Positions 10,547 to 21,114 are shown, counted from the first letter of the stretch. The stretch is DNA of 64,000 nt from Stemphylium vesicarium (GCA_004380135.1 QXCR01000111.1:34595-98594); one strand, 5' to 3'. The notes: generated by a model not told the origin, from the letters alone. Numbers and translations: made by a program.

Positions 10547-10844
10547 CACGAAGGCCTATTATATATCGAATGTCAGAGAAATCACATGCGTATTGGCACA
10601 CAGTTGAAGTTAAGATCGAGGAGTCGGCCTCAGGAAATTTTCATTCCTACATTGAGGCAGACATACTCCGTATCTTTTGGCACACATAACAACGATGGTG
10701 TGTGATTTACAGGATATGCCGACGCACTCTCTTCTCGCCCAGAACTACGTCCTTTGCATTCCCGATTCCTCGAGCCTCAGCTGCTGTGCTCCGCAAAAGT
10801 CTTGCGTAATGCTGACTTGTTTATAAGGGCTTCAGCAAGTACAT

Positions 10845-11303
10845 CTAGTCGATGTCGCAGTGAATTCCCTTTTCCCGCTGCTGGAGACGTGGAATTTCCC
10901 ATAACCTGATAGTTCCATCGCAGGATGATGTCGCCAGGAATTTTTTGTTCGGCGAATAAACCACGGAGTTCACGCAGTCTTCATGGCCTTCCAAAGTGCG
11001 TAAGCACTCGCCACTCTCTATATCCCAGATCTTGACGGTGTTGTCCCTTGATGCTGACGCCAGCTGATTGGAGTGGGGCAGGAAAATCACAGAACTGACG
11101 CATTCTCGATGGCCCTCAAACGTGCGCTGACATTTTCCGCTGTTTGCATCCCAAAGCTTGACAGTCCCATCACATGATGCTGAAGCTAGGAGGCTGGAAT
11201 CGTTTGAAAAGACCACACAGTTGATACAGTTGTTATGTCCAACGAGCGTTTGCAAGGACGCATCATCATGCTGACTTTGGTGTGGGAGCAAGGGAATTCC
11301 CAT
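10845..11303 (-). CDS. Three-blade WD40 fragment, NLR/HET-like C-terminus
   Basis: 152 residues containing three consecutive WD40 repeats: LVGHNNCINCVVFSNDSSLL...TVKLWD, FEGHRECVSSVIFLPHSN...TVKIWD, and LEGHEDCVNSVVYSPNKKFL...TIRLWE. Near-identical tandem blades are typical of the C-termini of fungal NACHT-WD40 (HET-E/HET-D-like) recognition proteins. Three blades cannot close a seven-blade propeller, and no NACHT domain is adjacent. An in-frame TAG lies immediately upstream of the ATG. A different frame (MTSIPKSSPNELSSVFSTC) opens just upstream, hinting at a frameshift. I read it as a truncated remnant or a small stand-alone WD40 gene. Confidence 0.6.
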   Translation of the reverse strand: MGIPLLPHQSQHDDASLQTLVGHNNCINCVVFSNDSSLLASASCDGTVKLWDANSGKCQRTFEGHRECVSSVIFLPHSNQLASASRDNTVKIWDIESGECLRTLEGHEDCVNSVVYSPNKKFLATSSCDGTIRLWEIPRLQQREKGIHCDID

Positions 11304-11576
11304 GTTGGAACAGAGCTATGACACGTGGAGAACACTGAAGAAAGTTCGTTTGGACTCGATTTGGGAATGCTGGTCATGTTATATTGACCGTGGATAACCC
11401 CCTAAAGTAGAGATGACGGGTGAGAAAGGACATAGCTTATAAAGCATATGCAAATTGCTGACCAGCGCGCCACCATGGTTTTAGAACAAGATAAGAATTG
11501 GTGACCTAGATGAGTGCTTTTGTAGGGCATCTCTCTGCCGCCGCTTCGATTCATTGGCGCTTTGAAAATGGTGTTG

Positions 11577-11770
11577 CAGTCGCTAGCGATTGCACCTTCA
11601 CCCGCATTTGCAGATGCGCAATGGCTTTCAACCGTCTCACCTTCCGTGTAGGGCTGAGCGCTGGACGTTTGCTTTAGAACAGCCGATGTGATTGGTCAGT
11701 TGTGGATCGACCGATGACTGGGGCTGCTGGATGATGCACTCAGAGGTGAAGGTGCAATCGCTAGCGGCTG
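11577..11770. mobile_element. Family B' MITE, copy B2
   Basis: Subfamily with ends CAGCCGCTAGCGATTGCACC (reversed right) and CAGTCGCTAGCGATTGCACC (left). It is 194 bp, flanked by TG on the left and TA on the right. Confidence 0.78.
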
Positions 11771-11894
11771 TACCAACCTCGGTGCGCAGGATCATAGTGA
11801 CCATATCTGCAGTAAGCGGTGAACTGCTTACGCCGGCTCGCTCTGCGAACTATCTGCAATGTGATCATCGACTGTGAAAACACGCTTGGCACTA

Positions 11895-12560
11895 CACTGA
11901 TTTGCACATTTGGCTTCCGTGTTTTGCAAGACGGAAGATTCTGACACGACAAGGGTCCCTGTTACAGTAGTTAGCGATTGCAGCTTCACCCCTACAGGCA
12001 GCATTTCAACAGTCTGGTCATCATCAGATGGAGAAAGGACCAATCCCATCAACTGTTCTGCGGTAAACATCATAGCGCTAAGCCATGTACGGGAGGTGGG
12101 GTTGTTGAGAATCTTTGTGTATCTGCCTGTAGGGGTGAAGCCGCAATCGCTAACGACTGTACACTGAACGAAGACTTTGCCTAGAAGAGCAGTTAGCATC
12201 ACGCTAGTTATCTTGTGTGCGCGTATCGAGTAGTTGTGAATGGTCTGTAGGCACAGTATTCCAGCTTCCTAACCAAGATGCTGTTTACAGTCAAAGTAAG
12301 GAGAAAGAGAGATAAGTGGTCCGCCATCTCATGTTGTTTGTGTTCGCGCACGGTCCATGTGCTGCTGAGGCAAGGTGAGGGACCGAAGGGAAGGAAGCGA
12401 CTAGGCCGGAAGCCTAGTCATGTTACCTCGGGCTCAGCCCGTTACAGTAGTCTGCTGGTTGGTCTTGTTCTCTTTCCGGCAAGCCTTTAGCCCAAGCCAG
12501 TAAGGACTCCTGTCAAGCATATATCCTGATTTCCTGCTAAGCCGGAAGCCGGATATGCTG
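11895..12560. mobile_element. Family E MITE E2, long copy carrying B3
   Basis: The left end CACTGATTTGCACATTTGGC is preceded by TA, and the right part, AAGCCGGAAGCCGGATATGC, is followed by a degenerate end. It shares with E3 the interior TTTGCCTAGAAGAGCAGTTAG and the CTTTCCGGCAAGCC segment, plus an extra stretch of about 240 bp not found in E3. A family B element is inserted near its left end. Confidence 0.65.
11965..12159. mobile_element. Family B MITE B3, nested in E2
   Basis: Full copy with ends CAGTAGTTAGCGATTGCAGC and CAGTCGTTAGCGATTGCGGC (reversed right), flanked by TA. Confidence 0.88.
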
Positions 12561-12561
12561 T

Positions 12562-13769
12562 AAGGGGCTACGCTCAGGGAGCTATCGCATAGGTATACTG
12601 AGGTTATATTCGATAGAGAAGAGAACTATAGGATAGTATCGTCTGAAGGTTGTTTGGGGAGCGGCAGCTCGGAGTGCAGATTCCGGATGCTCAGGGGCCA
12701 CCCGGAATCCGTGGACAGTGCGTCCTACGCACGTGACCGAGATACCATCGAGGAACTAACTAACTGTGCTTTAGCCCATTACATATGCAAACTCGTGTAT
12801 TTGCGACACGATGCGCAACCCGCAACCGGGTCAAACGAGTCAAGTGATCACAAAGCATATGCGGCATGTTCACAAGCTCTTTGGTGCGCCGGGCAGCTAC
12901 ATGGGGTATGCCACCTCGTTCTCGTGCATAGAACCAGCCTACGGCAGGCGTAATCTCCATAGATCACAGTCGTTTCGAAGCACTGGCTAGTATGCATCAC
13001 ATTCAAAATGTCTCGCGGTTCGGCATCGAGAGTGGAGGGTCTAGTCGCATCTTTGCCCAAATACGCATCACGTTGACGTCGCATACACGTGCTTCATTGT
13101 CACCACTCATTTTGCTTTCCGAGAAAATAACGAATGTATGTTCACAAGCGCTCACATATACCCGAATGGGTTATGGATCCTCTGGGGCCATGCAGGCCGG
13201 TCTCTCTCTACATCTGTCACAGCTAAGATAGCTTCTATTCAAGGGAGCAGAAGGTTGACCTTTTGCTCCGCAACCACATCCTTAGCGGGTCTCTGGTCTT
13301 TTATCCTGTGCATTTGCTAGCTTGTAAGTCATGAACCTAATGTATCTGTGGCCTGCAGTGGCTTTTTCGTGCTCATGCGGTCCACCACCAGTATTTCGCC
13401 CGAAACCTGAGATTCAAGGATGCCTGTCCTATGCAAAATCCCACACGGCATCTTCCACGACCGAATCCCCGAAGATACCTTTTTGTAACGGTGTAAGGAG
13501 AGGGGGAGGACTGCGCTATCAGAATATAGCTACGAAGAAGAGAAGCTATATACGTGTGTGGGATGATAAAGTGTGGTAGCGATAGCCGTACCCAACTTGT
13601 ACCGGAGTGGATCTTGGCAAGGTCCCAACCGTTACATCTTTTCTTATTCGCCGGCCCTGAGTATCATGCCATGTATCATGTTGCGCCTAACAGCAACTTT
13701 GGGTTCAGCATTTGACTGGTGGTCTAGATTTTCGGTACCGTGGGCACGCTTTGCCGACGAAGCGTAGCC
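12562..13769. other. Stretch with no intact gene; WD40-like relic
   Basis: Around 12690-12750 a frame reads MLRGHPESVDSASYARD, resembling one WD40 blade, so this may be a relic of the same kind of gene as 10845-11303. The rest shows only short frames. Confidence 0.4.
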
Positions 13770-14354
13770 ATGACGGGTTCTTGGGGTTCTCTTGGCCATG
13801 TTCTTGTCAAGCAGTTATATCTTTGATCCGTAAAGTAAAATTTAGTCTTTGCATCTCGACATTGGGTGGGATGGATATGACTACTCTAGATTGGAGTCTG
13901 TTTTGATGGATACCGACGTTCTCATTCTTGCGCATGGGACCAAGCATAGTAGTCATACCGTAGAATCCAATTGTGCGTCTGCACATGCGATCATGGATTT
14001 TTTTGAGCGCTGGAGGCTACCATTAGGGATTCGGTCATTTCCCGAAGTATGGTAAGTGGGCAGCGAAGCCGAGATCCATGGCAGCTGGTCGCATACCAGT
14101 CACAGCTACACCGAGTCGAAACGTGCATTTGTGCCGCTAACTCGGTCTTACTGCGACCGCAAGGCAATTCTCCATCAATACATAGTTCACTCAGCGTTTG
14201 AATTGCCAATGGGACCGGGTCTTGTGTCTGCATACTAGTGCTCCCGTGTGCTTTGTGGTGGGAGCAGAGAGGTGCGCGGTATGTGCCGGTGACGTATATT
14301 GGATTGGCTTACCTTGATACTTTTTGTTTTATCTTCCGAATCAAGCCTTTTGTT
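13770..14354 (+). pseudogene. Decayed short-chain dehydrogenase (SDR)
   Basis: Three stretches in order resemble one fungal SDR. MTGSWGSLGHVLVKQL has the TGxxGxxG nucleotide-binding fold, diverged. DTDVLILAHGTKHSSHTVES has the NxxH-like strand region. VGSEAEIHGSWSHT is followed by the catalytic-type SYTESKRAF (YxxxK) and FELPMGPGLVSA. A later frame gives RGARYVPVTYIGLAYLDTF. The order and motifs fit the fungal SDR related to sterol-desaturase-associated reductases. It is broken by stop codons after the first block (near 13827), at 14053 and at 14236, by frameshifts, and finally by a solo LTR starting at 14351. Confidence 0.62.
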
Positions 14355-14564
14355 ACGGTTTGGGAGGTAAGGGCATCACGCGTGTCACGTGCATTGTTCT
14401 GGCGCTCCTCCCTCACCTCCATGAGCACTTTCTCTCATTACAAGCATCAGATATACGTCATGTATACAGACCCTGCTGCTGGCTTTTAAGAGGCCAGCTC
14501 GAGCAGAACAACAAAACAGAACAATACAATACACCATGTTTTCACTGCATTCGACACTGCAATA
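14351..14564. mobile_element. Solo LTR interrupting the SDR pseudogene
   Basis: A 214-bp segment starting TGTTACGGTTTGGGAGG and ending CTGCAATA (CA changed to TA), flanked by perfect CCTTT repeats at 14346-14350 and 14565-14569. It is homologous, in the opposite orientation, to 60239-60475. Confidence 0.78.
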
Positions 14565-14569
14565 CCTTT

Positions 14570-15230
14570 TCTTCCCCACCCATAGCACCCACGCTGGGCA
14601 TCCAAAGCCACAACATGCGGCGCAGGTGCTTTCATGGTGTTTAGCCAGCACGACTTATATTCACGCTCGGCTCACTAGCGATTACCAGAGAGCATCCTCA
14701 AAGTTATAGAGAGTTATCGGCCGTAGATTCTCCCGCACGGACCGGTACTGTTTGCGCCAGGTTCCACCGCATGTTTGCTCTAACGCCCTTCCCCCTTAGG
14801 ACTAGTGCGTGCTCCATTCAGTATATAGGCCTCTCTCCCCCATAGTCTAATACTACATGATTCTCCCCATCCTTGACGCTTGACAAGAGTGTTCTTTAAT
14901 CAGGACAGTGGGACGGTGTTGTCGTTTTATGTGGCCAAATAAACGTCGTTCTAGACTACTATTAGTGGGGCATGTGTTGGAGTACGAGTTGATGTTATTC
15001 TAGAGTGACATGCAGAGCTGAATACTCTGTGTACTAGCCACCTGTTCCTTCCATAACTAAGGTCCTCGCTGCTGCTGCTGCTGCTTCGTCTGATTTCCCA
15101 GTAGCGCCTGCTCTCAATAGTATGTTCATCTTACTAAGACGTAGTCATTGATCTCTACTAACAACAGCGTCGGCCGTGACTCTTCCACTGAATTTGTTTC
15201 CCATATCGTCTGATCATAGATCCAGTCGAT
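14570..15230. other. Non-coding stretch, possible old LTR sequence
   Basis: A CTTAGGACTAGTG...TATATAGGCC stretch near 14795-14830 resembles CTTTAGGACTAGTG...TATATAGCC near 34000-34045, suggesting a shared old repeat. A (GCT)n run lies near 15071-15087. No gene is seen. Confidence 0.4.
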
Positions 15231-15238
15231 GTTGCGGT

Positions 15239-15748
15239 CAGACCTGTCAACAATCAAGCGGCTTGCAAGCGCTTGATCAATCTACAATCAAGCCGACGGT
15301 TCCATCAATCAAGCCTCTCGCATAGAGATTGGTTAGCAATCAAGCTCAAGAGACGAAGCTTGGTTGATCAGCTTGATCAGATTGATGCAGCGAGGCGGCG
15401 GAGGCGTCGGAGGCTGCTCGCTTAGTTAGCGTTGTTTTTGCTGAGAGAGCCGCGTACCTAGCCATCTGCCCATCTACTAGCCACCCAATTGAGCCTATAT
15501 TACCCTCGGATTGGGACGATGATAAGTAAACTCAACACCAAAATACTATCGTGAGATTACTCTACCCGCAAAACGAGCAGTCTTATATAACGCCTTAGCG
15601 CCTAACGCCACCAAGCTGAACAATCAAGCCTCAATCAAGCCACTAAAAACGCCTCATCAAGCTAAACAATCAAGCTCACTTCACCTGAAACAGCAATCAA
15701 TCCAAGCTAACGCCTCGAGATTGATTGGCTTGATTGTTGACACCTATG
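15239..15748. mobile_element. Non-autonomous hAT element, 510 bp
   Basis: The ends are CAGACCTGTCAACAATCAAG and CATAGGTGTCAACAATCAAG (reversed right), flanked by perfect 8-bp GTTGCGGT repeats at 15231-15238 and 15749-15756. The interior is full of CAATCAAGC subterminal motifs and has no transposase frame. Confidence 0.9.
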
Positions 15749-16160
15749 GTTGCGGTAGTGGAGAAATGGGCTGGCAAACTAGAAAAACAAGGGCAGAGAT
15801 GGCCGTAACGACACTCTGCGACAGACGCCTATTCAAGATGGTATGCAGATTGAACTTGTACACATTTTTCGAGAACAACTCTTGCGTTTTCTGACAAGTT
15901 AGTGTCAAAACTTTGGGGGTGTAAGAGTTATCGTATTGTCAAGGTGAGACCTAAGACTAAGTACTGAAGCTAATTAGTCATGCAACATCAGTCACATGAT
16001 CACTGTCTTCATCGCCCATCTTGACAGTTAGATCCGCTAGTCGAGAACCCCTCGTCCCCTCCACCTGTCGCTACAGGGAGACGAAGTATATAAGATAGGT
16101 AAGGTTATATGATTAATCTAGCGCGATGACGCGGTCTAATTCCCTCTTCTAAAAAGCAGC

Positions 16161-16306
16161 TAAGGTCCCTCCCTATGTGACGGAAAACCCGGTGTGCAGG
16201 AACTGACCAATTCGATCGCAAGATTTTGGCAGAAGTCTGCGATTCAAGCGATCGAATTGGTCAGTTCCGGCACACCGGATTTTCCGTCACATAGGGAAGG
16301 ACTTTA
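16161..16306. mobile_element. Family C palindromic MITE C3
   Basis: TA-flanked; the left arm AGGTCCCTCCCTATGTGACG pairs with the right arm (reversed AAGTCCTTCCCTATGTGACG). About 146 bp. Confidence 0.88.
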
Positions 16307-16522
16307 CACACTAGTGTCCCTTTTTTGGTGGCCAATTAGTAAAGGATGCGGCTTCCAGCCCCTACTGTTCAACAAGAACATTGGAAGTCGCAGGAATTGG
16401 CACAAAAAGCTCACACGTTGCTTTTGCAGAAACAAAAAGCCTATACGGCTCACCGTGGAACCGCATGCATGCATGTTCGCATCAAGAAGATGTTATTGGC
16501 AAAGTTCTAAGATTATGAATCA

Positions 16523-17749
16523 CTATAACCTCGCTACCGGACCGAGCTTCCATCCTTGCAGCCACGCTTCTAACAGCTCCGCGTTCATCTGACTGATAGG
16601 AGGCAAGGCTTTCAGCGCTCGAACGTTCGCGAATGACAAACTCACCTCTCTGCCCCCACCTTGTGCACGCAGGAACTTTTGTATCCTCAAGTCCCCATCC
16701 TTAATTCTGTCCAGCCAACTGGGCAGGTCGATGGTTTGAGCTGGAATCCCGAAGTTGGCTCTCAGAATTTCATGAAACAAGCTCCAGGCGGCGGGCTGCG
16801 GGTGTACCATGTTAAAAACCTGCAAACCATCTAATCCTGGCGAGTGCTTGAGACAATTGGATATAGCATGTGCTAGAGCGTCCACAGGGATCCAATCTAT
16901 GGCCTGAACATTCTCCGGAAACGCACCAATCCGTTTCGACAACGCAATTATCGAATAGAGCCAGCCCTGCCGTGGCCAAAGCCAATGCTTTGCATATTGC
17001 GGCCCCCCGATCTGACTCACGCGCAATATGTTAATGCGAAGTTTTGTCGCTTCGTGCGCTTTGGCAAGCAGCTGCTCTGCAATACATTTGGACTCTCCGT
17101 ACCCATGCGGCATTGCGCTGCGACAGTCCCATATAACTTCTTCTGGGATCACAGGTTGCTCAGGATGTAGCAGCGGCCAGCTGCCGACAGCACAGATTGA
17201 AGACACAAAGGTGATTCGAGGATCGCCGGGAGCAGCGACGAGAAGGTCCACCATTCTGCGCAGCGCTTCGAGCAAGGGCGCAAAAGCGTCCAGTGGTTTG
17301 CCCCAGTTCGTGTCCCAAGCGTTGAAAACCAGCTCATCGACCTGCGACAGTCTTTGCAAAACTGGGCCATGGTACGGCCCTCTATCCTGGCCAGCGATGT
17401 CGTGGACCAGGAAGGTCAAACGTGGACGCGCCGCGGAAGTGTCGCCTAGAATGTCCTTCAACGCCAACATGGTGCGCTGCTCCCCATTATCGCTGCGATT
17501 GACGCAGACGATCTCGCACTGAGGATGCTCTCGTAGCAAGAATGCTACGATATACGGTCCAAGAAATCCTGTTGAACCAAGGATGCCGAGGTTCTTTGGG
17601 CAGTGAGAAGGGGATGGTTTTTCGTGTCTTTTATGGGGGGTGAAAGCGGTGTGTTGTTCGAGCAGAGACTGCATTGCAGATAAGTTCGTGGTCCCGGTAC
17701 AGCTTCTCCTAGCATGTTGAGGGTCTAAAGTCTTCCTGATTTCGTGCAT
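16523..17749 (-). CDS. Stand-alone thioester-reductase-like NAD-binding protein
   Basis: Single exon, 408 residues from the ATG at 17749 (the frame extends to a TTG at 17797). It has a Rossmann nucleotide-binding motif LGILGSTGFLGPYIVAFLL (GxxGxxG), ITFVSSICAVGSW, and the SDR-type catalytic pair in YGESKCIAEQLL (YxxxK). INILRVSQIGGP and AIDWIPVDALAHAI follow the NAD_binding_4 / thioester-reductase pattern. These domains normally form the C-terminus of NRPS-like or alpha-aminoadipate reductase enzymes and release carrier-bound acyl chains as aldehydes or alcohols. Here no adenylation or carrier domain is attached or nearby, so it acts alone, partners an enzyme elsewhere, or is the surviving end of a larger gene. 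The reading frame is intact. Confidence 0.75.
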   Translation of the reverse strand: MHEIRKTLDPQHARRSCTGTTNLSAMQSLLEQHTAFTPHKRHEKPSPSHCPKNLGILGSTGFLGPYIVAFLLREHPQCEIVCVNRSDNGEQRTMLALKDILGDTSAARPRLTFLVHDIAGQDRGPYHGPVLQRLSQVDELVFNAWDTNWGKPLDAFAPLLEALRRMVDLLVAAPGDPRITFVSSICAVGSWPLLHPEQPVIPEEVIWDCRSAMPHGYGESKCIAEQLLAKAHEATKLRINILRVSQIGGPQYAKHWLWPRQGWLYSIIALSKRIGAFPENVQAIDWIPVDALAHAISNCLKHSPGLDGLQVFNMVHPQPAAWSLFHEILRANFGIPAQTIDLPSWLDRIKDGDLRIQKFLRAQGGGREVSLSFANVRALKALPPISQMNAELLEAWLQGWKLGPVARL

Positions 17750-18240
17750 TACAGTAGCGATGAGGAAATGATAGTGAAATAGATTGCCCAGGATCAAAAA
17801 AGGGTCGAAGCATCTTATAGGTACGTGGGATCGATGGATACTTTACCCTTACTGCATGTAGATGACCACCTACAGTTGGAAATTGATTAGGACTAGTATA
17901 ATTTTGCTTACCTTTCCGTGCTGGTATGCTGATGAATGCAACAAGATAAGGGCTCTTGCCGACTCCCTGAGAACCTGAAGCATCTGCTCTTGGATTACAA
18001 ACATTTTAGGGCTTCGAGATCCAGAGGGCGAACTCAGAGAGAGCCTTTGCCAGTGTGGGCATGGAAAAAGGCTCTTGCGCGGCAAAGTCTCAGAGCCAGA
18101 ACAGCTCCTCAAAAACTTGTTGCGTACATTCTGTCGCATGGGCTGCAACATATACCGCCTAGCCCAGCCTTGCGTAGACAAATCAGCGCCGACTGTGGAG
18201 TGCCAAACAAATAGTCTGGCCGGCCCGCTATCAGCTAGCA
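17750..18240. other. Intergenic stretch with no supported feature
   Basis: Probably the promoter of the reductase on the right of its start; only unconvincing frames are present. Confidence 0.4.
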
Positions 18241-18242
18241 TA

Positions 18243-18721
18243 CACTCTCATGCAATTGCAGCTTCCGCTTTGCACACGCGGCTCAGTTGTCATCGCGCAC
18301 GGGGCATCCATTCGTTCAGTTTACACTTGCTCTGAAAAGGCTTAGACTCTGTAGACAACTCACTTTGATTGGTTCGAGTATCGATCATAAGATTGACTCA
18401 TGGCAATGCTAACGTGTGGAGGTTAGTGCAAGCAGTGCGCATGCAGGAAGAATTGAAGGATTGAACTGAGGTTGTATTGTGTGAGGCTACAAACAGAATA
18501 TGTAGGTTGGTGACAGCAAACAGTGCTAGTCCCAGATAGGCATAGCTCGCTAAGGTGAGTAGCCGCGAGGAGGTGAAGAGCAGGAGCAGTAGAGACCCCA
18601 AACCGTGACATAACGAAAGCTAGCACTGCTTAGGTAAGATCGCGACTGGACAAGAAAGGCTTAGCATGGGACCAAAAGTCGCCTGCATACAGAAACCGGA
18701 AGCTGCGAGTGCATGAGAGTG
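18243..18721. mobile_element. Family A MITE A3, split by a solo LTR
   Basis: The ends are CACTCTCATGCAATTGCAGC and the complement of CACTCTCATGCACTCGCAGC, flanked by TA. The interior matches copy A4 before and after the 196-bp LTR insertion. Confidence 0.87.
18415..18610. mobile_element. Solo LTR nested in family A MITE
   Basis: Starts TGTGGAGG and ends CCGTGACA, with perfect 5-bp TAACG repeats at 18410-18414 and 18611-18615. It shares GCAGGAAGAATTGAAGGATT and the CCGTGACA end with 24600-24787. Confidence 0.85.
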
Positions 18722-18723
18722 TA

Positions 18724-19380
18724 CTGTCATAAAGTATGGGCGCTACGCAGGAGTGAACCCGCACCCGCCAGCGACCCCGGAGTATGGGGATAGATGTTGA
18801 TTCATCACGTAGTGTCTTCATGTCCGGGCGGCCGCTCACGACCCCTAGGCGACCTAGTGACTCGTTCAACCTGCAAGCGTTTTTGACAAGATATTCAATG
18901 CAAAACCCAATCTTGCTTTTGGATGGGCAATTGTAGTATATGCACGTGAAGTTGCGTTGGTACGTGGATTAGATCTATCCACATTAATAACGCAGATTTC
19001 GTCTTTTAAATCCACCAACGACACAAGATATGTGAACTAAGGTGCCAATCCATTCTTTATACTAGAACAGGGCTGTTTAACCTCCTTCCCAACGTAGGGA
19101 ACCACTTAGTGTGCGAATAGAAGCGCTAGAGTTGTAAATGTCTGAATCTTAACCTACCTCTCGTTGGCTAAGATCGGCCCATTGGGTCATCCCTCGCGTA
19201 AGAAAGGAGGTTTCTGCCGTGTCTCTGGGAACTACGAAATCAGCTTCTGCAGGAGAGCAATGCGGCCTGGCTTTCAAGCGTTCGCTGCGACGATCACAAC
19301 GCAGGAGTCTTACCTCTGGTAGTAGGAAAGACTCGTCATAGAGTTGTGGATATGTGTTGAGGCATTGATCGAATTGCACT
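18724..19380. other. Intergenic; possible 3' continuation of the F-box-like gene
   Basis: On the minus strand an open frame (19388-19149) starting HEVQFDQCLNTYPQLYDES is coding-like and offset from the frame of the upstream gene. It could be a last exon or the product of a frameshift. Nothing else is seen. Confidence 0.35.
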
Positions 19381-20526
19381 TCATGCAACAGTCATGCCTA
19401 GATCTACAGTCGCGTGGTGGATGATTTCGAAGACAATGCGTATAGTCGGGGCATCTGAGTGGCCGAGCATCCCGCGTGGAGGGAAACGAAACCCAAAAGC
19501 ATACACTCTTCTCTGTGGAAGTAGTTGTTGCGCAGCAATTGCATCGCCGTCGAGTTGTGACAAGGAGTTCACCGTCACGGGGCGTACGCCCGCGATTGTC
19601 AATGACCACGTGCTCAATGAAAACCGACCTGTGCAGATCGTAAAGAGCTTACTCAGAGCCGAGAGTCGACGCAGGAAGCGTAATACAATGTGAGATGCCA
19701 CGCTGTGGAAAAGCTTTTCCTCACACACTTTCGGAAACGTTCGCCCCTCGGTAAACCATAGGACCGGCCTGGATGCTGGCAGTGCTCCCAGTATACGCAC
19801 CAGATCTTTCGGTGCAATCCTGATCTCTTCGTGAATTCGATCGCGGAAAGAGGGCACATAAACCCACAGATCTATTGTCCGATCTGGTACGTTGTCCACC
19901 CTGCACCATGATCCCTTGGCGGAATTGGCAGACGCCTGCATTGGTGTGCTGAAACTCATGACAAAGATCCTATCTTTTTCCGCTTCGGTTAGGGCGCGAA
20001 CGCGTCCCAGCTGATACTTGTCACCGTAAGATCGCACAGGGCTAGATTGTCCTGTGGTACTGAAGTTAACTAGCTCGTCAAGCGTCGCTGCTGTCGGCGT
20101 GGATACTACGAAAGTGCCCAACAAGTGGACAGCAAGCCTGCCGTTCCCGTGAGAATTTAGATAGCGATCGGTTGCATGCAGCCGCTCCTCGAGCGCACTA
20201 GCACTGTCTCCGAGCAACGTTAGCTTCATGCCTTTTTCCAAGAGACCCTCTGCTTCGTGGATGTTCCAAACCAAGTCTCGGAGTGGTTTTAGATATCGCT
20301 TTTTCTCTGACGCGCTCAATATGCAGAGCTGTAAATCATGGAGCTTGGCGGCATCGAAAGCTGACAAGAAGTCTAATACCCTTCTCCGGATCGGTGGAAG
20401 ACAGAGCAGGTACCAGAGGGACGTAGTAGACTTTTCTGTAAAATCATCCGCATTGTCTTCCCAATCAGATCTTTTGGAGAATTTACAGGCCTGCATACGT
20501 TGTCGCGATAGATCCATTCTCGACAT
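19381..20526 (-). CDS. F-box-like hypothetical protein
   Basis: A single open frame of 381 residues from an ATG. Near residue 45, PPIRRRVLDFLSAFDAAKLH resembles the helical LP..vl..iL.yL.. pattern of fungal F-box domains, in which case it would be a substrate adaptor of an SCF ubiquitin ligase. The remainder (a helix-rich middle and a C-terminal RIFVMSFST/RTIDLWVYVPSFRD segment) has no motif I recognise. The C-terminus may be altered: the neighbouring frame stays coding-like beyond this stop to 19149, so a small indel or unrecognised intron near 19385-19420 is possible. No transposon lies inside. Confidence 0.5.
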   Translation of the reverse strand: MSRMDLSRQRMQACKFSKRSDWEDNADDFTEKSTTSLWYLLCLPPIRRRVLDFLSAFDAAKLHDLQLCILSASEKKRYLKPLRDLVWNIHEAEGLLEKGMKLTLLGDSASALEERLHATDRYLNSHGNGRLAVHLLGTFVVSTPTAATLDELVNFSTTGQSSPVRSYGDKYQLGRVRALTEAEKDRIFVMSFSTPMQASANSAKGSWCRVDNVPDRTIDLWVYVPSFRDRIHEEIRIAPKDLVRILGALPASRPVLWFTEGRTFPKVCEEKLFHSVASHIVLRFLRRLSALSKLFTICTGRFSLSTWSLTIAGVRPVTVNSLSQLDGDAIAAQQLLPQRRVYAFGFRFPPRGMLGHSDAPTIRIVFEIIHHATVDLGMTVA

Positions 20527-20836
20527 ACTGACGGGGCAGACTGGTGGTTGTCAGTGGACCCGGAATTTTTGCCACTGACTGTAGCGACAAAGGATGGGGT
20601 CTTCGATGGTGGGTCAGGTCCTTCGCCGAAGTCAAGGGCTTAGGCGGAAGACTACAAGTTCAGCAATAAAAAACTATGTTCTTTTAGAGTGGCTGGTAAA
20701 GCCGGCAGTAGTGAGCGGCCCTGGACTTTTTCATCGCTCACAGGCCAGCTGACGAGAACGTCATCACTAAGAAATGTCGAATCGCCAGTCCATACGTAGC
20801 GGAAAGGCGTTGATGAGATCGTCCTACAATACAGTA

Positions 20837-21114
20837 CACTCTCATGCATCTGCAGCTTCCGCTTTGCACACGCGGCTTAGTTGTCATCGCGCACGGGGCA
20901 TCCATTCGTCCAGTTTACACTTGCTCTGAAAAGACTTAGACTCTGTAGACAACTCACTTTGATTGGTCCGAGTATCGAGCATAAGATTGACTCATAGCAA
21001 TGCGAACGAAAGCTAGCACTAGTTAGGTAAGGTCATATCTAATTGAGAAAGGCTTAGCATGGAACCAAAAGTCGCCTGCTTACAAAAACGGGAAGCTGCA
21101 AGTTCATGATAGTG
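20837..21114. mobile_element. Family A MITE, full copy A4
   Basis: 278 bp with TA flanks. The left end is CACTCTCATGCATCTGCAGC and the right end a slightly mutated complement (CACTATCATGAACTTGCAGC). Confidence 0.87.

Noticed and set aside
19149..19388. Separate gene starting MHEVQFDQ on the minus strand
   Set aside because: It is more likely a frame-shifted or spliced continuation of the F-box-like gene than an independent gene; its own start is a TTG.
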